A stretch of DNA of 64,000 nt, from positions 930,001-994,000 of the forward strand of contig JAULSR010000005.1 of assembly GCA_030512295.1 (NCBI GenBank). Reading direction: 5' to 3'. How positions within the stretch are numbered: position 1 is the first letter of the stretch; each line of letters opens with the position of its first letter. The DNA is from Bombardia bombarda (Eukaryota; Ascomycota; Sordariomycetes; Sordariales; Lasiosphaeriaceae). The notes under the pieces were generated by a model. The model did not search any database. It was not told where the DNA came from and saw only the letters and a list, made by a program, of their open reading frames with translations. Positions 1-13,068 of the stretch are shown piece after piece. A program made the translations under genes and the position numbers.

Positions 1-464
1 GGGTGTTCCTTGCCTTGACTTACCTAATGAGCGGGGTCCAGGGTGCGCTAAACTTTTTCCTTGGGCGCGCCGCTGGTGCTGGGACGAGAATGTTCTGTGT
101 CCATGACGCCGACTCGCCGAGGCAAACCGACAAGCCGCCAATTAACTGATAGGAGGAAATCTCCGGCCTCGCACTGAATTCCGCCCCCCAAGCTTTTTTT
201 CCCACCATAAACATCAAGCGGACCAAGCCTATCGACGACAGCTTGCATAATCTTTTCAACAATTATCTCGCAAAGCAAGCAGCACCTTCTGCATCTGGCG
301 CAAAACGTGTAAAACCCTTTAGCTCCGCACACTCCCTGTGTGGACTGGGTTTTAACAACACGACACTCATTCTTTGCCGACGCGCTCTTTTCCCTGCCGG
401 CAATGAGAAGGAGGGCGGCCATCTGACAACTTGACTTTGTGACGGAACGACGGAGCGAGCGAGC
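1..464. other. 5' flank of the Mtm1-like gene
   Basis: No gene is supported here. Open frames on both strands are short and without recognisable protein character. The last few hundred bases are presumably promoter and leader for the carrier gene that starts at 465. Confidence 0.4.
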
Positions 465-1903
465 ATGGCTTCCATTTTACACAGCACGCAGGGCAGCGGC
501 GGCGGCCAAAACCACAGCAGATTAGGCCACGATAATGACACCAATTCCCTCGCAGCCGACATACCGACAAAGGCCGATGACCCGGTCGAGATCACGACAG
601 TGCAGAAGATGCTCTCTGCTACCTCTGGCAGCTTGTTGACCGGTCTCTTAGGTGTGTTTATGTCTTAGCCTAAGCTATCCTTTTCGCCCTGTTTCTATCA
701 GACAGAAGGCGAAGTCAGCAAACTAATCAATCTTTTGGTACAGTCACACCCCTCGATGTCGTGCGCGTCCGATGGCAGTCGCAAGGCGTTACCCACCAAC
801 CTGCAACCGAATTCCACAAGCTCGCAGTCCCCAGCCAAAATGCCTTCCGACCATCGACTCTAGGCGTGACGGCCTGCTGCCGGGAGGTCTTCTTCATGAA
901 CAACAATAGCACAGAGGCATGCGTCGTCGGCCCTCGCATCGGCGCCGGTGCCATCAGCGGCGCCGAGTGTGCCGTCGAGCAGACGCAACAGCGCACCTTT
1001 AACTCGACTCTCGACGGCCTACGAAAGATCGCTCGTAACGAGGGCTTCACTACACTTTGGCGCGGCTTGTCCCCCACCCTGATCATGGCAGTGCCCGCCA
1101 ACATCATCTACCTAACCATGTATGACTCACTGCGCTGCAGTCCGAAGAGCCCCATTCAGCGCTATATCAACGACGATTACGCCCCCCTGGTGGCCGGCTC
1201 CACGGCCCGCACCCTCGCCGCCACCGCCGTCAGCCCCATCGAGCTGTTTCGCACTCGAATGCAAGCCGCCTCGGGCCAGTCGTCCTCAACCGGCAACCAC
1301 ATCGCCGATACGGCCCGCGGCATCAAGGATATGGTGGCCGTGCACGGCTACCGCGCTCTCTGGCGCGGCCTAACACTCACACTGTGGCGCGACGTGCCCT
1401 TCTCGGGCATGTACTGGTGGGGGTACGAAACTATCCGTGGCAAGCTGACGGATGCACGCGAGCGTTCCCGCGGCCGTGCTCTCGACTTTGACGACGGCCG
1501 CACTCGTGGCCGAGCGAGGCGCCGCTCTCAGAGCCGCGAGAATCACACCGAGACCTTTACCGACAGCTTCATCGCCGGCGCGTCATCTGGTGCCTTCGCT
1601 AGCATTGCGACAATGCCGTTCGATGTGGGAAAGACCCGTACCCAGGTCTACCGTCACACGTCGGTCCAGACGGCTGTCTCTGCGGCGGCGGCTGTGCCTG
1701 AGGAGCGGACAATGGTGCGCCTCCTCTGGCACATCTTCTCCACAGAGGGCATGGCCGGCCTGTGGAAGGGGTGGATCCCGCGCACGCTCAAGGTGGCGCC
1801 AGCGTGTGCTATCATGATCAGCAGCTACGAGGTCGGTAAGCGCGCCTTTAGGGGGGCTAACGAGCGAGCGCTCTTGAAGGAGGGACGTGCGCATCAGCCG
1901 TGA
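465..1903 (+). CDS. mtm1: Mitochondrial carrier, Mtm1/SLC25A39-40 type
   Basis: Exons 465..651 and 744..1903 give a 448-residue protein; the intron starts GTGTGT and ends TACAG in phase 1, and splicing completes the first carrier signature, read as PLDVVRVRWQSQ just after the junction. The second repeat reads PIELFRTRMQ and the third PFDVGKTRTQ, so all three Px(D/E)xx(K/R)x(R/K)xQ half-sites of the mitochondrial carrier fold are visible. Two insertions are typical of the Mtm1/SLC25A39 subgroup: a long matrix loop after the first signature with Cys-Cys and Cys residues, and an Arg-Ser-rich loop at about residues 330-360. Family members sit in the inner mitochondrial membrane and support manganese/iron homeostasis, Sod2 activation and mitochondrial glutathione import. 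The first ATG (465) precedes about 40 unconserved residues. Subgroup assignment is confident; the transported substrate is family knowledge. Confidence 0.92.
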
Positions 1904-3290
1904 TGCACCATATAATACCATGGTGCGCATGGCTTGATGATCTTGCATGATAAGAAAAACCACGACATTTCTCCTCTACTTCTGCATTTGGAGTTACGGA
2001 CGGCGCAGTAGCATGTTTGGCGTTCTGAGAATTGGGCCGGCTGGCGAGTGAAAGGAAGCCTCCACGGAATTGGGATATACATGAATTGGCAAAGTCAGAA
2101 ATGTTTGTTTTCCTGGCGATTTGCTTCTTCATGTTTTGCTTTTCATAATCGAAGCATCTTCTCTCAATTTTGCATAATAAAGGAGGACGCCGAGAGCCGG
2201 GCCAGCACAGGACGCATTTTGTCATTTTGGAATCTGTCTGATTATGTTTTGGTACGTAAAGAAAGACGATAGATAGACGGGGATCCTACGCCTGTCTATT
2301 ATTTACCTGCGTTGAGCGCAAGCGAGTACGCTAGCAATCAGCGGAGGAGAGGCGGTGTCTGCATTGTACGATAGAAGAAGAGAAAGAAGAAGAATAGAGA
2401 AAGAAAGAAAGGGGGAGGTGAAGAAAGGCTTGGTTGTTGAGCTCGCCTTGCTTGGTGCCTACCACCCGCCCAATCTAGAGAAATAGACTACACAGATCTT
2501 ACTCAATACGTACTTGTAATAATAATGGTTAACTCCTCGCATTACGTAGTTGCTAGCTATATCTCTCTCGGGTATTATTTACCTAAGTACCTTCTCCCTC
2601 TGCCACATATACCAATACCCACCCTATTCTTCTTCGTCCTTCTCAATTCCCAACGCGCACCATGTTGTTACCCGCTCATAAAAACAAAAGTGAGATAGAT
2701 GAACTGCAATGAAAATAGGGATTGCTTTTGCTCAAGCACTGTCTTTTGCTTGCTAGATAGCACCCGCACGGAGGCTCCTTCTAGTGGTATCATTTGGGGG
2801 TAGGCGGGCGAAGAAAGAAAACAGAAAAACACGCCACGCAGGAGAAAGACTGACGAAACGAAATGTGGGGGGGTGTAAGCTAAGAATTGAAGCTACGTAA
2901 TAGCCAAAAGAGAAAGAACAGTAAACAGACACAGAGAACCATAACAACAGTAGCAAAAATTTCCCAAACTGTAGGAAGAATTAAGAAGCAGTGTGAAGGA
3001 TGGCTGCTATATTACTAGGGTCCCGCCTGTTTCTGACCAAACAAAAGTGTCCGATGTGAATTCCTCACTGCAGAATAGGGAGTAGGAGATTTTATGAAGA
3101 GAAGGGTTAAGGCCGGGAAAAAAAAAAAAAAGACGTCCTGCAATATTCCAGATAAGGAGGAATATTTACGATTATATTTAATCCAATCTTGGTCTTATTC
3201 TTGATCGGTAATCGAATGATCGCCAATGGGCTGGTGAGGTTATCCCGAGTAGACATATCGGGGTCGTGGGTTCAGGTAAATCGCGACTGC
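1904..3290. other. Convergent intergenic region, no gene seen
   Basis: This lies between the 3' ends of two convergent genes. It contains an AG-rich tract near 2365-2425, an A-run near 3117-3131 and AT-rich segments suited to 3' UTRs. No ORF of protein character and no RNA gene was recognised. Confidence 0.5.
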
Positions 3291-6200
3291 CTAGCGACGG
3301 AAAGCAGGAGGAGGCGGACGATTGTTGGGTCCGACGGTGCCTTCCGCGTTGCTAGTCAGCTCCGCAACCCTAGCCTTGATACGAGCGACGCGAGATTCAA
3401 TTGCTACGGGTCAAATATGTTAGCGAAATCAGGCTCTCATATGAACTAAGATTGTTCAACCTACTCTCTTCGCCGCTTGTATCATCATCCCGTGCAGGTG
3501 CAGCGGCGGCTGTGGCCTCCTTCTCTGCCTTGAGGCGTGCAGCAGCTCGCTCCGCGGCGTTCTTGCGAATCTGTGCCCAACGGTCCTGTGGATCAACCTT
3601 GGCGCTTGGCGAAACCGGTGAGATTGGCGAAACGGGTGCAGCTGATGCAGCCGGTGCAACTGGTGCAATTGGCGCTTCCTCAGGTTTGGGCGATGCAATC
3701 GGGGAGCGAGAAGGATGTCTGGCAATAGGGGGAGGCACCGCCTCGTCCTCGTCATCGCCTTCTCCATCAGGAATGAAAGCGGGCTGGTCGAGGAGCGGAC
3801 CCTGGTCAAAACGAGAGAACTCGTCTGTTGCCTGGGTTGCATCGGCGGTGCTGACCCGCGATTCTTCCTCGCGCACCGATGGTTCGTATGATGGCACATA
3901 TTCAGGTTCAGGAGCAGCAGCTAGGGCCACGGGCTGAGCCTGATGCGGGATGGGGTCGGAAGGCTCTTCTCTGGGAGTCATATACTGTGTTTCCTCTCGG
4001 TCCATAGGAGGCTTCTCCGGCACAGCTGGCGCAGCCGTTACAATCGGCTGAACTGGCGTAGGGGTCGACGCCTTTTCGTTGGAAAGAACCATATTGAGCT
4101 GCTCAGCTGCGTTCTCGGGAAGCTTTGATTGTCTTCTGGCACGCCCGAATAGTTTCCTAAATCCACCTTCCCTGTTCTTTCCCACCTCCTTATGGAGCTT
4201 CTTGGGCTTCTTGCTGTCTGGGCTGAGTCCAGGCTCGGGAGATATCATGTGCTCGCGAGCCAAGTCGATGCTCGCTGACTCCTTCGGTGGCGGCAAGGGA
4301 GTGCTTCGGCCGGTACCCGATACCCGCTCGGCGGGATGCAGCTCTCTGGGTACCTCGAAGGCCTTCTCGGTTATCCTCGACTTCTCAGGCACCTTTGCTA
4401 CCTGCGGTTCTGGTGTTTCGGTTCGTTGCACAATCGGGGGTGACACAAAGGATGGCGAGTTTGGCAGGCCAGCTGGGGAGGGCTGGGGAAGTAGGAAGGG
4501 GGACTTAGGCGGCAGCTCTGGCGGATGGTCGTCGCCATTGGTCATAGATAAGGCATGGCCATTGGTCGGCGTGGCTTCGCCCCCAAGACCACGGCCAAAT
4601 TGATTGTTTGCCAGGTATGCCTCGCGTATTGCTTCCTTGTCATACTTATTGGCCCATTTGACAGCAGGCGAAGCTTCATTCATAATGCTCGACTGAAGCG
4701 TGAAAACACTGTTAGTCTTCTCATTCATCATGTCGGTATCTGTCCTGCCTCGTCGTGTGTGAGTCTGCGGCTCCGACTTTTGTCTTTCCTGCATCTGCAG
4801 CTGTTGAGCGGCGGCCTGGATTCGGGCCTGTTGGTCAGGTCCAATACTGGTTTTGCTAAAACCCATGGTATTGCTTGGTTTCAAGCCGCCTTCGCCTCCC
4901 CTATCCAAGGCGTTCTTTCCAGCAACCGACTTTCTCCTGTTGACGCCCTTGCTTCGACGAGTCCAGCTAAAGAAGCCCTTCTTCTCTGCAAGATACGCGC
5001 CTTCAGTAGGATCAGGCGCCGCACCCTGGATCATCTCTTCCATTACGAGCCATCTACCAGTTCTGATAACGGTCTCGATGACGGCACAGCGTCCGAAAGC
5101 TGACTTCCTCTCGGGAGTCTCCTCGGGTGCCAAACTGCTCATCCAAACCCACCAAAAGGCATCGTCGAGATCAAATCGCGTAATGCTTGCCAGCTCGCCG
5201 GGCTCAAGATTGCGTTCGTTCTCCAGCCTAGGGCTATGAGACTGTGAGCTCCGTTGCCGAACAGCTGTATCGATAGGTGGCAAAGTTTGGTCCGGTGGCA
5301 GCAGCATATTCGGGCTGTTGGCTTTGTCGTCCACAAATCCCGAAGACAAAAAGTCGGCCCATGATGGAGTGGTAGGCCTGCCCAGATTAAGGCCAGACGC
5401 TGGCGCATTCCTCAACTTCTGCTGCCGTCGACTTGAAGCTATTTTGGACTCGTCCTCCTCGTCCTCCTCTTCGAGAGCACTCGCGAAGCCAATATCTTCA
5501 AATCGCGACCAGGAAGCATCGCGAAGACTGGTAGAGTGTTTCGAGCTCGAAACGGCATGTGACTGATTTGCAGCAGAGACCGCCCTAAGGACTCTGCGGC
5601 ACTCCTCGGTCAAAGCTTGGATCGGATCGTCGTATTCTGACCACTCCCTGAGAGCCCTGTCATCATCACGATACTGGAAGTGATTGGCTCGTCGAAGGAG
5701 GGCGAAAGGGGTTGGTGACACTGTGTCAACAATCATCGAAACTTTATTAGTCGATGATTGCATGAGTGCGGGTCGCTGTGGCGGGTATTCGGTTTCTTGA
5801 AGTAGCTTCTGCAGTGACATGGGCAATAACGAAATTCCACCTCGGGTAGGCGCCGGGGCCAAGGACCGGAGATAGGCGAAGAAAAGATGGCTTGTAGCAT
5901 CCGCCGCACTATCATGTGTTAGTAAAGCTAGAGGACCGGGAAAGAATAACTTGCCTCAGCCATGTATTGTAACCTCCCTCGAAACCATCGTCGTTATCTT
6001 TATGCTCAAAAGCCCACCATGCAGCCATGCGAGAGAGCTTCCGCCCACCAAAGCCATTCGTTTTGCCATGGGCTGCAATAGCTGATAGGAGATCGAAAAA
6101 GTTCAAGATAATATCCACACGCGTGTCACTCTCAACACTCAGCGGAATGAATGTCTTGAACGAGTCCCTCGCCATATTCGAGTCTGCAATTCAAGTCAGC

Positions 6201-6865
6201 CATTACGCACAGCATTCTACCGGGGAAGACAGGTTTGGCGGACCTTGCTCTCCAACTCTGAAAAGTTCATAGGAATCCCAGCCGACCACGCCCCCCTGAA
6301 GTCGACTCCAGCACCATTTGATTACTCCTGAGAGCACCTGCACCGGCGATTAGCATCTTGACTTGGAGCTACAGCGACAAAGGCCGTGAAAACCATACCA
6401 TTGGCTCCGTCATCCGCAGCTCTTGAAGCAGTGCCTCCCCACGAAGCGCCGGGCTGCCATCGTTGGTATCGAAGAAGTGTCGAATAAAGGTGCGAACGGC
6501 ACTTGGGTCGGAGGTCGGCCGAAAAGGAAGCAGCAAGAACGGAAGGTCAAGAGCTGGAGGCAATTTTTTCGTCAGCCAATGCGACAGGTCACACAAGAGC
6601 ACATGTGTCGGCGGCCAATTCCTAAGAGAGGATAGGCGAAGGGTAGGCGCAGCGGTGACAAGATTGATGTCATACCTCGAGCTTTGAGCTCCCCCGTGCA
6701 AAAGCTAACCAGCTCTCGAATCTCTTCCGGCTCAACCGTCTTCCGGGTCCATGCATCGTCCCAGCGAGGCTTGACCGGCAGCTGGTCTAGCTGGCTGGGG
6801 GCGTTCTTTTTGGACTTTGACTTGGAGCCATCTTTGCCCTTGAGGCGGGAGAAGAGACTCGGCAT
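3291..6865 (-). CDS. Msb1/Mug8-domain morphogenesis protein
   Basis: Six exons on the minus strand: 6865..6676, 6553..6399, 6337..6244, 6183..5955, 5908..3465 and 3403..3291. Together they encode 1074 residues with every junction in frame. The N-terminal half (about residues 30-500) matches the Msb1/Mug8 domain seen in fungal proteins that act with Rho GTPases and Cdc42 in bud or hyphal tip growth; visible landmarks are KPRWDDAWTRK near residue 32, LDLPFLLLPFRPTSD near 66 and NGFGGRKLSRMAAWW in exon 4. The C-terminal half is disordered, rich in Pro, Ser and charged residues (PPLPPK-like stretches), with a basic Ala-rich helix (AAERAAARLKAEKEA) near the end. The last short exon ends in a Pro-rich tail. 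The fourth intron (5954..5909, 46 nt) appears to start with GC rather than GT. Family is well supported; the exact role is inferred. Confidence 0.9.
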
Positions 6866-6922
6866 TGTGAGCTCTCTCGGCGGGTGTTCGAAGATTAGAG
6901 CGGTAGTGCAAGTCGAGACATG

Positions 6923-6958
6923 CGGCGAAAACGACGGCGAAAACGACGGCGAAAACGA
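6923..6958 (+). repeat. Three tandem 12-bp units in the Msb1-like leader
   Basis: CGGCGAAAACGA occurs three times end to end just upstream of the Msb1-like start codon, probably in its 5' UTR or promoter. Read on the coding strand it is TCGTTTTCGCCG. Confidence 0.85.
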
Positions 6959-9268
6959 AGACGAGAAAGAAAGACGAAAACACCCGTCAAGTGTCGCGGT
7001 TGGGGTGTGGTGAAGTGGGCGAAATTATGGTTGCGACAATGCGATAGCCCCCTGGAACAAAAAAGAAAGGAAATATTTTGGACCGTGAGCTGAAAGGTCG
7101 CGGCTTAATTGGGGGTAAGACCGTGCATAAAATACAAACAGTCCAGGCCTGTTTGGTAAAGAGGCGGAAGGCGATTAAAATTGGTGAATGGTAGGTATTG
7201 CCAGGCAAACAGAGGCCGGCCAAAAGTGCCCGACGGGTAGGGAAGCTGACGCGGATGCTGAGAGAAGGAGAGGTGAGCAGAAAATGAGGAAAGGTGGTGA
7301 TGGGCTCGAGGTGGGCTTTGCGAAGCTCTTCTGGGGTTCCGTCGCCAGGGGTTTGCGATCGCGGTCTGGTCCGGTCAAGCCCAAGGAAATTGCTATGATG
7401 GCGGCGGCAGCACCTTTGATTCAAGCTTGAGTGTCTTTTGGCTAGAGCTAGTAGCTAAAAAGAGCTCTATGTCTTGGTGTCAGGCTGAATTAGGATTAGT
7501 TCTTTGCGTCTAGGCGGTTGATGTTGCTAAGAACCTCCTGCAGGCCACTTCAGTTGCAGCACACTGGCTCTAATATTTTTTAAATGAAGGGCTGTCCTGG
7601 GCGACTGGAGATGGAAGCAGCGCGGTGCGGGGGGGGGGGGCAAGTCGACTTTCTCTCCCCACAAGCACACACACACATGGACACACTGGACGGGCGGCAA
7701 CACTGGGCAATTTGCGATGGTCTTGCCAATGGACGCCGCACTGCTTTAATTCCCCCCAGTCACGTCACTCCCTCAGGTTCCAAAGCGGTGGAGAGCCAAT
7801 GGGCGAGTAGGTACCATGGATATGTCTTGCTGTCGACAGGCAGAGCACAGCAGGCTGTCCGGAGCTGATGAACCTGGAATTCCCCAAACGCCATGGGTCT
7901 AATCAGGCTTTTTTGAGTAGCTTGAGGGGGTGTTTAGACAGTTTAGGTGCCTTCCATAGGTTTAGGTGCTTCTCGTCTGACGCGCGCTGAGTGGAGTGGG
8001 GGAGCGGGAGTCGAGACTTCTAGCGGCTAACAAGATGGAAGGGGCCTGGGGAAGGTGCGATGGTGGGTTGTCTTGGATCTCAGGAATCAGGATGGTGTTT
8101 CGCCTTTGGCTCCACAGCGGGTTGTCACTTGTCATTGAGCAATCATGGAAGCTTGGCCACCAAGGTTGCTGCCACGACACACACACACACACACCCCGAC
8201 ACGACAATCGATTACCCAACATGGTCACTTTGGAAATATAATAATCAAGGGATTCCCGATATTCTGTGTACAGTTGATCTATCCGAACAGCCACAAGGCC
8301 ACAGTCTTCTCTCTGAGCCATCGCCCCTCGTCGCCGACCCCCAACCGGACCAAACGAACCCCTTCCTTCACCTCCGCCATACACGTCCTCTCGGTCAAAA
8401 TAATGGGAAATACAGAATGTCAGTACCGGCCGTTGCATTTCTGTCGGTGACACACGATGCTGTGTAATTGGGAACGACAACGATGGTCACTCAAAAGTAC
8501 GACGCCGCCCCGTGCAACTTCGCCCTCTTCCTGCTCCTGCCCAGGACGGATACTCCGTGTGTAGATGTTGTGTATGGACTATGCTCGTATGTTCGGAACA
8601 CGTCTGACTCGCGCCGCGACGACAGGACAAACAGGCTAGGACGGCGATGAGCGGGATCGATCAATCCAGGTGGGCTCGGTGGGCTGGATTGTCTGGGCCC
8701 TCCAATCGCCCAATCGGGTCCATAACGGCCCAATGCACTCCCACCATGCATGATCGTGATATCTGGTCAGTGCCAGCTCATCCCATCCCCTCAGAAAAAT
8801 ACATTGCAACCAGGTCCGCCAGTGGCCAGCGCAGCCGATCATGGGCTGCCCCTCACTCAATCATTGGCCGTGAATTTGCCAACCCAAGCCTAGCAGGGCT
8901 TTTTGGTCCTGGAACCTGTCTGAGCTGGCAATGGCGTTCCGTGCTAATCCATACACTACCTCGACTCAGTTGCATACTGATCAGTACATCATTAGCTGAA
9001 AAGCACGAGTGGAGCACAAGAAAGCAGCTTTCTGTTCTCCGGTCTGCATGCAGTCTGCGCTGTCACTTGAACTGACTCGAGACTGGACAGAGAGAGCAAA
9101 GGTGAGGGAGCGAGCATAGTCACCGACATGGCAGCAGCTTTTCGCTCACCCAACCGACCAGTCAGTCCCAGTCTCGGACGCATTACTCAAGAAGCACTGG
9201 AAACACGGACTGCGGGTAACAACAGAGCATCTCGAATTGGCCGATGGATGCACGGCACACGCCCGGCA

Positions 9269-9324
9269 GCTACCTCGCTACCTCGCTACCTCGCTACCTC
9301 GCTACCTCGCTACCTTGCTACCTC
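9269..9324 (+). repeat. Seven tandem copies of GCTACCTC
   Basis: GCTACCTC is repeated seven times head to tail, with one T substitution in the sixth copy, in the gene-free spacer. It is a simple minisatellite. Confidence 0.95.
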
Positions 9325-11843
9325 TCCCTGTGCCTTTCCCGCTCGAGCCCCTGAATCCCATTTGACGTTGCGCCGCCGCCGCCTCGCCTCTGCCACTCGC
9401 GCGGTACTGTACCTTGACGGAATGGGTGGGTAGGTAGTCGAGGCGCGGAAGGCTTGTGTGCATTAATGCCAATTGCCAAGCACCCTGGACCTGCATGGCC
9501 CACAACATGTCATGCTGTCAGTGGCAGAGGTTTGCCAGAGTCCGTGCATCCAATATCTCTCCCAAAGTTCGCCCAGTACCGGTCAATGGCGTGTCCGTTA
9601 GCCATGCACTCGCACAGCATGCGCGATATGCGCAGTTACCGCTTGCAATCTCTAGAATCGTCGCGGGCCCAACCGGCAAAAAGAGAATGGGCTTCAAACG
9701 AGCCCTGGGAGCCATCAAAGTTCGAACCCACGGAGCCGGTAACCAACGCAGCGCCTTATTCACGCTCCGCAAATCCGCATCTACCCGTTGAGAGTCTATG
9801 CAGGCTAGCACGCATGCAAGCGGCACCAAGCCAGGCACGATGCCGCAGCGTGCCGGTATTTTTCCTTGCTGCGGAGAGCAGAAGTTGTGGCGGGCAGGCG
9901 GGGTGGGGTTTCCATTCCCTAGGCAAGATGTGAGATGCCTCTGCTATCTAAGACTAGAAGATCTACTCCAAGACCCAAATCACTCAAATTAGCCAATCAG
10001 CATCCCGCCTCGGACGGATCACCTTCCCGTCTAGGAAACCTTTTGAGTACGGCATTCACGTATTCAGAGCACGACCTGGCCGAAGTAAACTGTGCACAGA
10101 AACCGAAGTCCGCATATTACTCGTTTTGCTTGCGAAACTGCGAAGCTGCATATGCACGGGTTAGCGCATGGATCGGACGAAAAGAGAGCGAGAGATGTTC
10201 AGATGGATCCGAATGTCAACAAATTGGCATACCTAGGTAGTAGAAGTCTGTAGGTGATGTTAGTGTGAAATACGGGCAATTCGGAGAATTCAATTCACCA
10301 GGGGCCATGATTCTCCACACAACACGATACCACATGCCCCGACCTTTACCATCTCCCATTTTCACTAAAGCCCACGAATAAACGCTATGCTCCCAAGGGT
10401 TCTCAACGAACAATTACGGTGATGTCATTGTTGCAAGGTCGGCGCATCGTCACGTTCATTTTAATCGCCGTTCAATATGGCGTGATGAGAAAAACGGATC
10501 ATATTCTGAAACATTACGAAAGCAACCAGCACTTTATACAACCATAAAAGACCGCCCCAAGATGGACATGAGGATATGACCTGGCGCGGGAGACAAGACA
10601 CAGATATCAGATCATGCCAATCTGTCATTCAAGCACATAATAAGTAAGCTGGTGGTGCATTGACCTTTTTAATAATAAGACCGATCGTATCAGGAATTGG
10701 GGGGAAAGGGAGTGGGTGAGTGAGATCCCCCTACCCCCCCGGGGAAATGGGGGAAATGTAGCCAATGACGCAGCCGACTCCCTCCGATGGAAATCTGGGC
10801 TGCCGCCCTCCCGCCCGTTTGTCTGTTCTAATTACTGGCCGGAGTGTCGAGTCCGTACGCAGTATGATGAGACATTGGTATTTCCCGCACGCATGGGGGT
10901 CTATCAGTCCGGACCTCCCCTGTGTGCGTTACTGTACAGATACATACCACTTGCTCTTCCTCCTCGACAACATCTTTGACCGTATCTTAGAGACCAGGAG
11001 AAGTTGAGATTACAGTCATGCCGAGTATCATGCGGTTTGTATATATCCCCAGGGTCCCAGGTCTAGCTCCGTTCCCAATCACGAGTTAGATATACGACGT
11101 GCATGTTTGTCAGCTGATGTCTCTAGCTATAACGACGTGTATGCATAGCAGGCACGCCTGTCATTATACTACAGACTTATTTCTCGACATGCGGGGGAAA
11201 CGTTGATCTCAGATAAGGCATTCCCGTCCTGTACGATCCTCCCTATTGCAACTTGATCACATCTCTTGTCCATAATTCACACGGACGGAGACGGAGTGAT
11301 AATACAATAGCAACAGAGAATCTCACCCCCCTTTCGAGTGCAATGAATCCGATCCATAAAATGATTGAACAGCCCAAGTCACTGGTACCCAGTCGCCCCT
11401 TTTTTGTTCAACGTTCCTCAAAAGGAGCAACAAGGCATAAAACCCAGAGATTTAAATAAGGTACTACATGCAATTAAAACACAAAAACGCCCGACGTGTA
11501 AGTGTATAATATCCGCGTCTCGAGTCCAGAACAAAGTAACATGGCTCCAATAACCCCCGGTTGCCAGAAAGACAGACCCCCAAGCATAAACAGTACAACT
11601 CCAGGCGAAAAGAAAAAGAAAGAAGAGACACAAGATGGACGACGGATACACGACAATTTCGCCCGTCCGTTCGTCTCTCTTGTCAAGAACACAGCACCCA
11701 ATATTAGCCGGGTCTTACGCCCTCGCACATTGAGGGTCATAACACTGTACCACCATCATCCAGGCCATCATCAACAACAACAACAACAAACGCAACACCA
11801 CCAGCCCCGCTCCCAGAATGGTATCAATCTGACCCCCAAAATC

Positions 11844-13068
11844 TCAAGCATCAATCTCCTCATTCGTCGGGGCAGTATTCTCATCACCCTCGACAGCAAC
11901 CGCCTTACCACTCTTCACGTTCTTCTTCTCCTCCCCAACAGCAGCAACCACCTTCGTCTCCACCACCCCACCCTTCGCAACAACAGCCTCTACCGTCTTC
12001 AGCACCCCCTTCTCCACAACCTCCCCCTCCCCCTGTCCCTGTCCCTGTCCCTTCTTCCCCTCCAACACCGACTGCCCCTCCACCAACGCCCAATCCACCG
12101 GCCCGCCCTCCTCCCCATACCTCTCCGCCAGCCACTCATTCGCCAGCCTAAAGTGCCTGCACGTATAGAACCCCCGCGACGCGCTCAGCGGGCTGGGATG
12201 CACCGCCTTGAGCACCAGATGCCGCTTCGCGTCGACCTTCTGCACGCGCTTGCCGGCGGGCGTGCCCCAGGCCATGAAGACGACGCCGCGGGTGCGCTTG
12301 GCGGCGACGAGGTCGATGACGCGCTGCGTGAAGCGCTCCCAGCCGCGGTTCGAGTGGCTGTTCGCCTCGTGCGCGCGCACCGTGAGGCACGTGTTGAGCA
12401 TGAGGACGCCGCGGTCGGCCCAGGGCGTGAGCAGGCCGCCCTTGTTGGCTGGGGGAGTGAAGGAGGGGTAGTCGTTCTTGAGGCAGGTGTACATGTTGCG
12501 CAGGGAGGGCGGCGCGGCGGTGGGCGGGCGGACGGAGAAGGCGAGGCCGTGGGCTTGGTTGATGTTGTGGTAGGGGTCTTGGCCGACGATGACGACCTTG
12601 ACGGCGTGGAAGGGGGTGTGTTGGGACCTTTTTGGGGGGTTAGTTTATGCGGGTTCTATTTAGGGGGAAGTGATCCACGTACCAGCTGTAGACATCCTCC
12701 TTGGGGGGAAACCACTTCTTGCCCGCGGCGGTTTCGCGGTCGAGGAATTTCTTCAGCTCGAGGAACTCCTTGGTCGTGATCTCGTCTTTGAGGTGGGCGA
12801 GCCAGCTCTCATGCATGGTGTCGATCTCGAGCTTGAGTAGATCCCGCTGCTCGGGCGTCAGTCCTGCGACCCATTTCGCCTTGTCGAACTTGAGAGTGGG
12901 AGCGGCGGGTGCTGGGCCGCTTGTGCTGGTGCTGGTGCCCTTGCCGCTAGTAGTAGCAGCCGGTGTCACCTTTGGTAGACCGAAGAAGGACGTGATGCTG
13001 TTCTGCTTCGTCTTCTTGGTGTCCGATCCCGCCTGCGCGCCGCCGGCCTTTCTCTTCAGGGTAGACAT
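11844..13068 (-). CDS. UNG1: Uracil-DNA glycosylase (family 1)
   Basis: Exons 13068..12683 and 12627..11844 (intron GTACGT..AAG, phase 2) encode 389 residues. All UNG motifs are present: water-activating loop GQDPYHN with catalytic Asp at about residue 146, PPSLRN near 168, uracil-pocket strand LMLNTCLTV near 205, and Leu-intercalation loop HPSPLS near 272. The enzyme removes uracil from DNA to start base excision repair. The N-terminus (res 1-120) is disordered and carries KRK-type basic clusters and QNSITSFF (res 22-29), a canonical PIP box for binding PCNA. After the catalytic domain ends near residue 298 there is an unusual tail of about 90 residues, rich in Gly, Gln, Glu, Val and Lys. 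The first ATG is 13068; the frame extends upstream only through non-ATG codons. Function is certain, the tail unexplained. Confidence 0.97.

Larger units (their letters stand above)
6866..11843. other. Long spacer without a supported gene
   Basis: About 5 kb separates the Msb1-like start from the 3' end of UNG. It contains simple repeats (a G-run near 7629-7640, an AC microsatellite near 8177-8195, an 8-bp tandem array at 9269-9324) and many short overlapping frames. None shows domain character, codon bias or convincing splice sites. No tRNA was found. A non-coding RNA cannot be excluded. Confidence 0.5.

Noticed and set aside
9454..9933. 159-codon frame in the long spacer
   Set aside because: No domain character, overlapping frames of equal length and no splice or start support.
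11502..12779. 425-codon frame on the plus strand
   Set aside because: It is antisense to the well-supported UNG gene; its His/Leu/Arg-rich composition is typical of a shadow frame.
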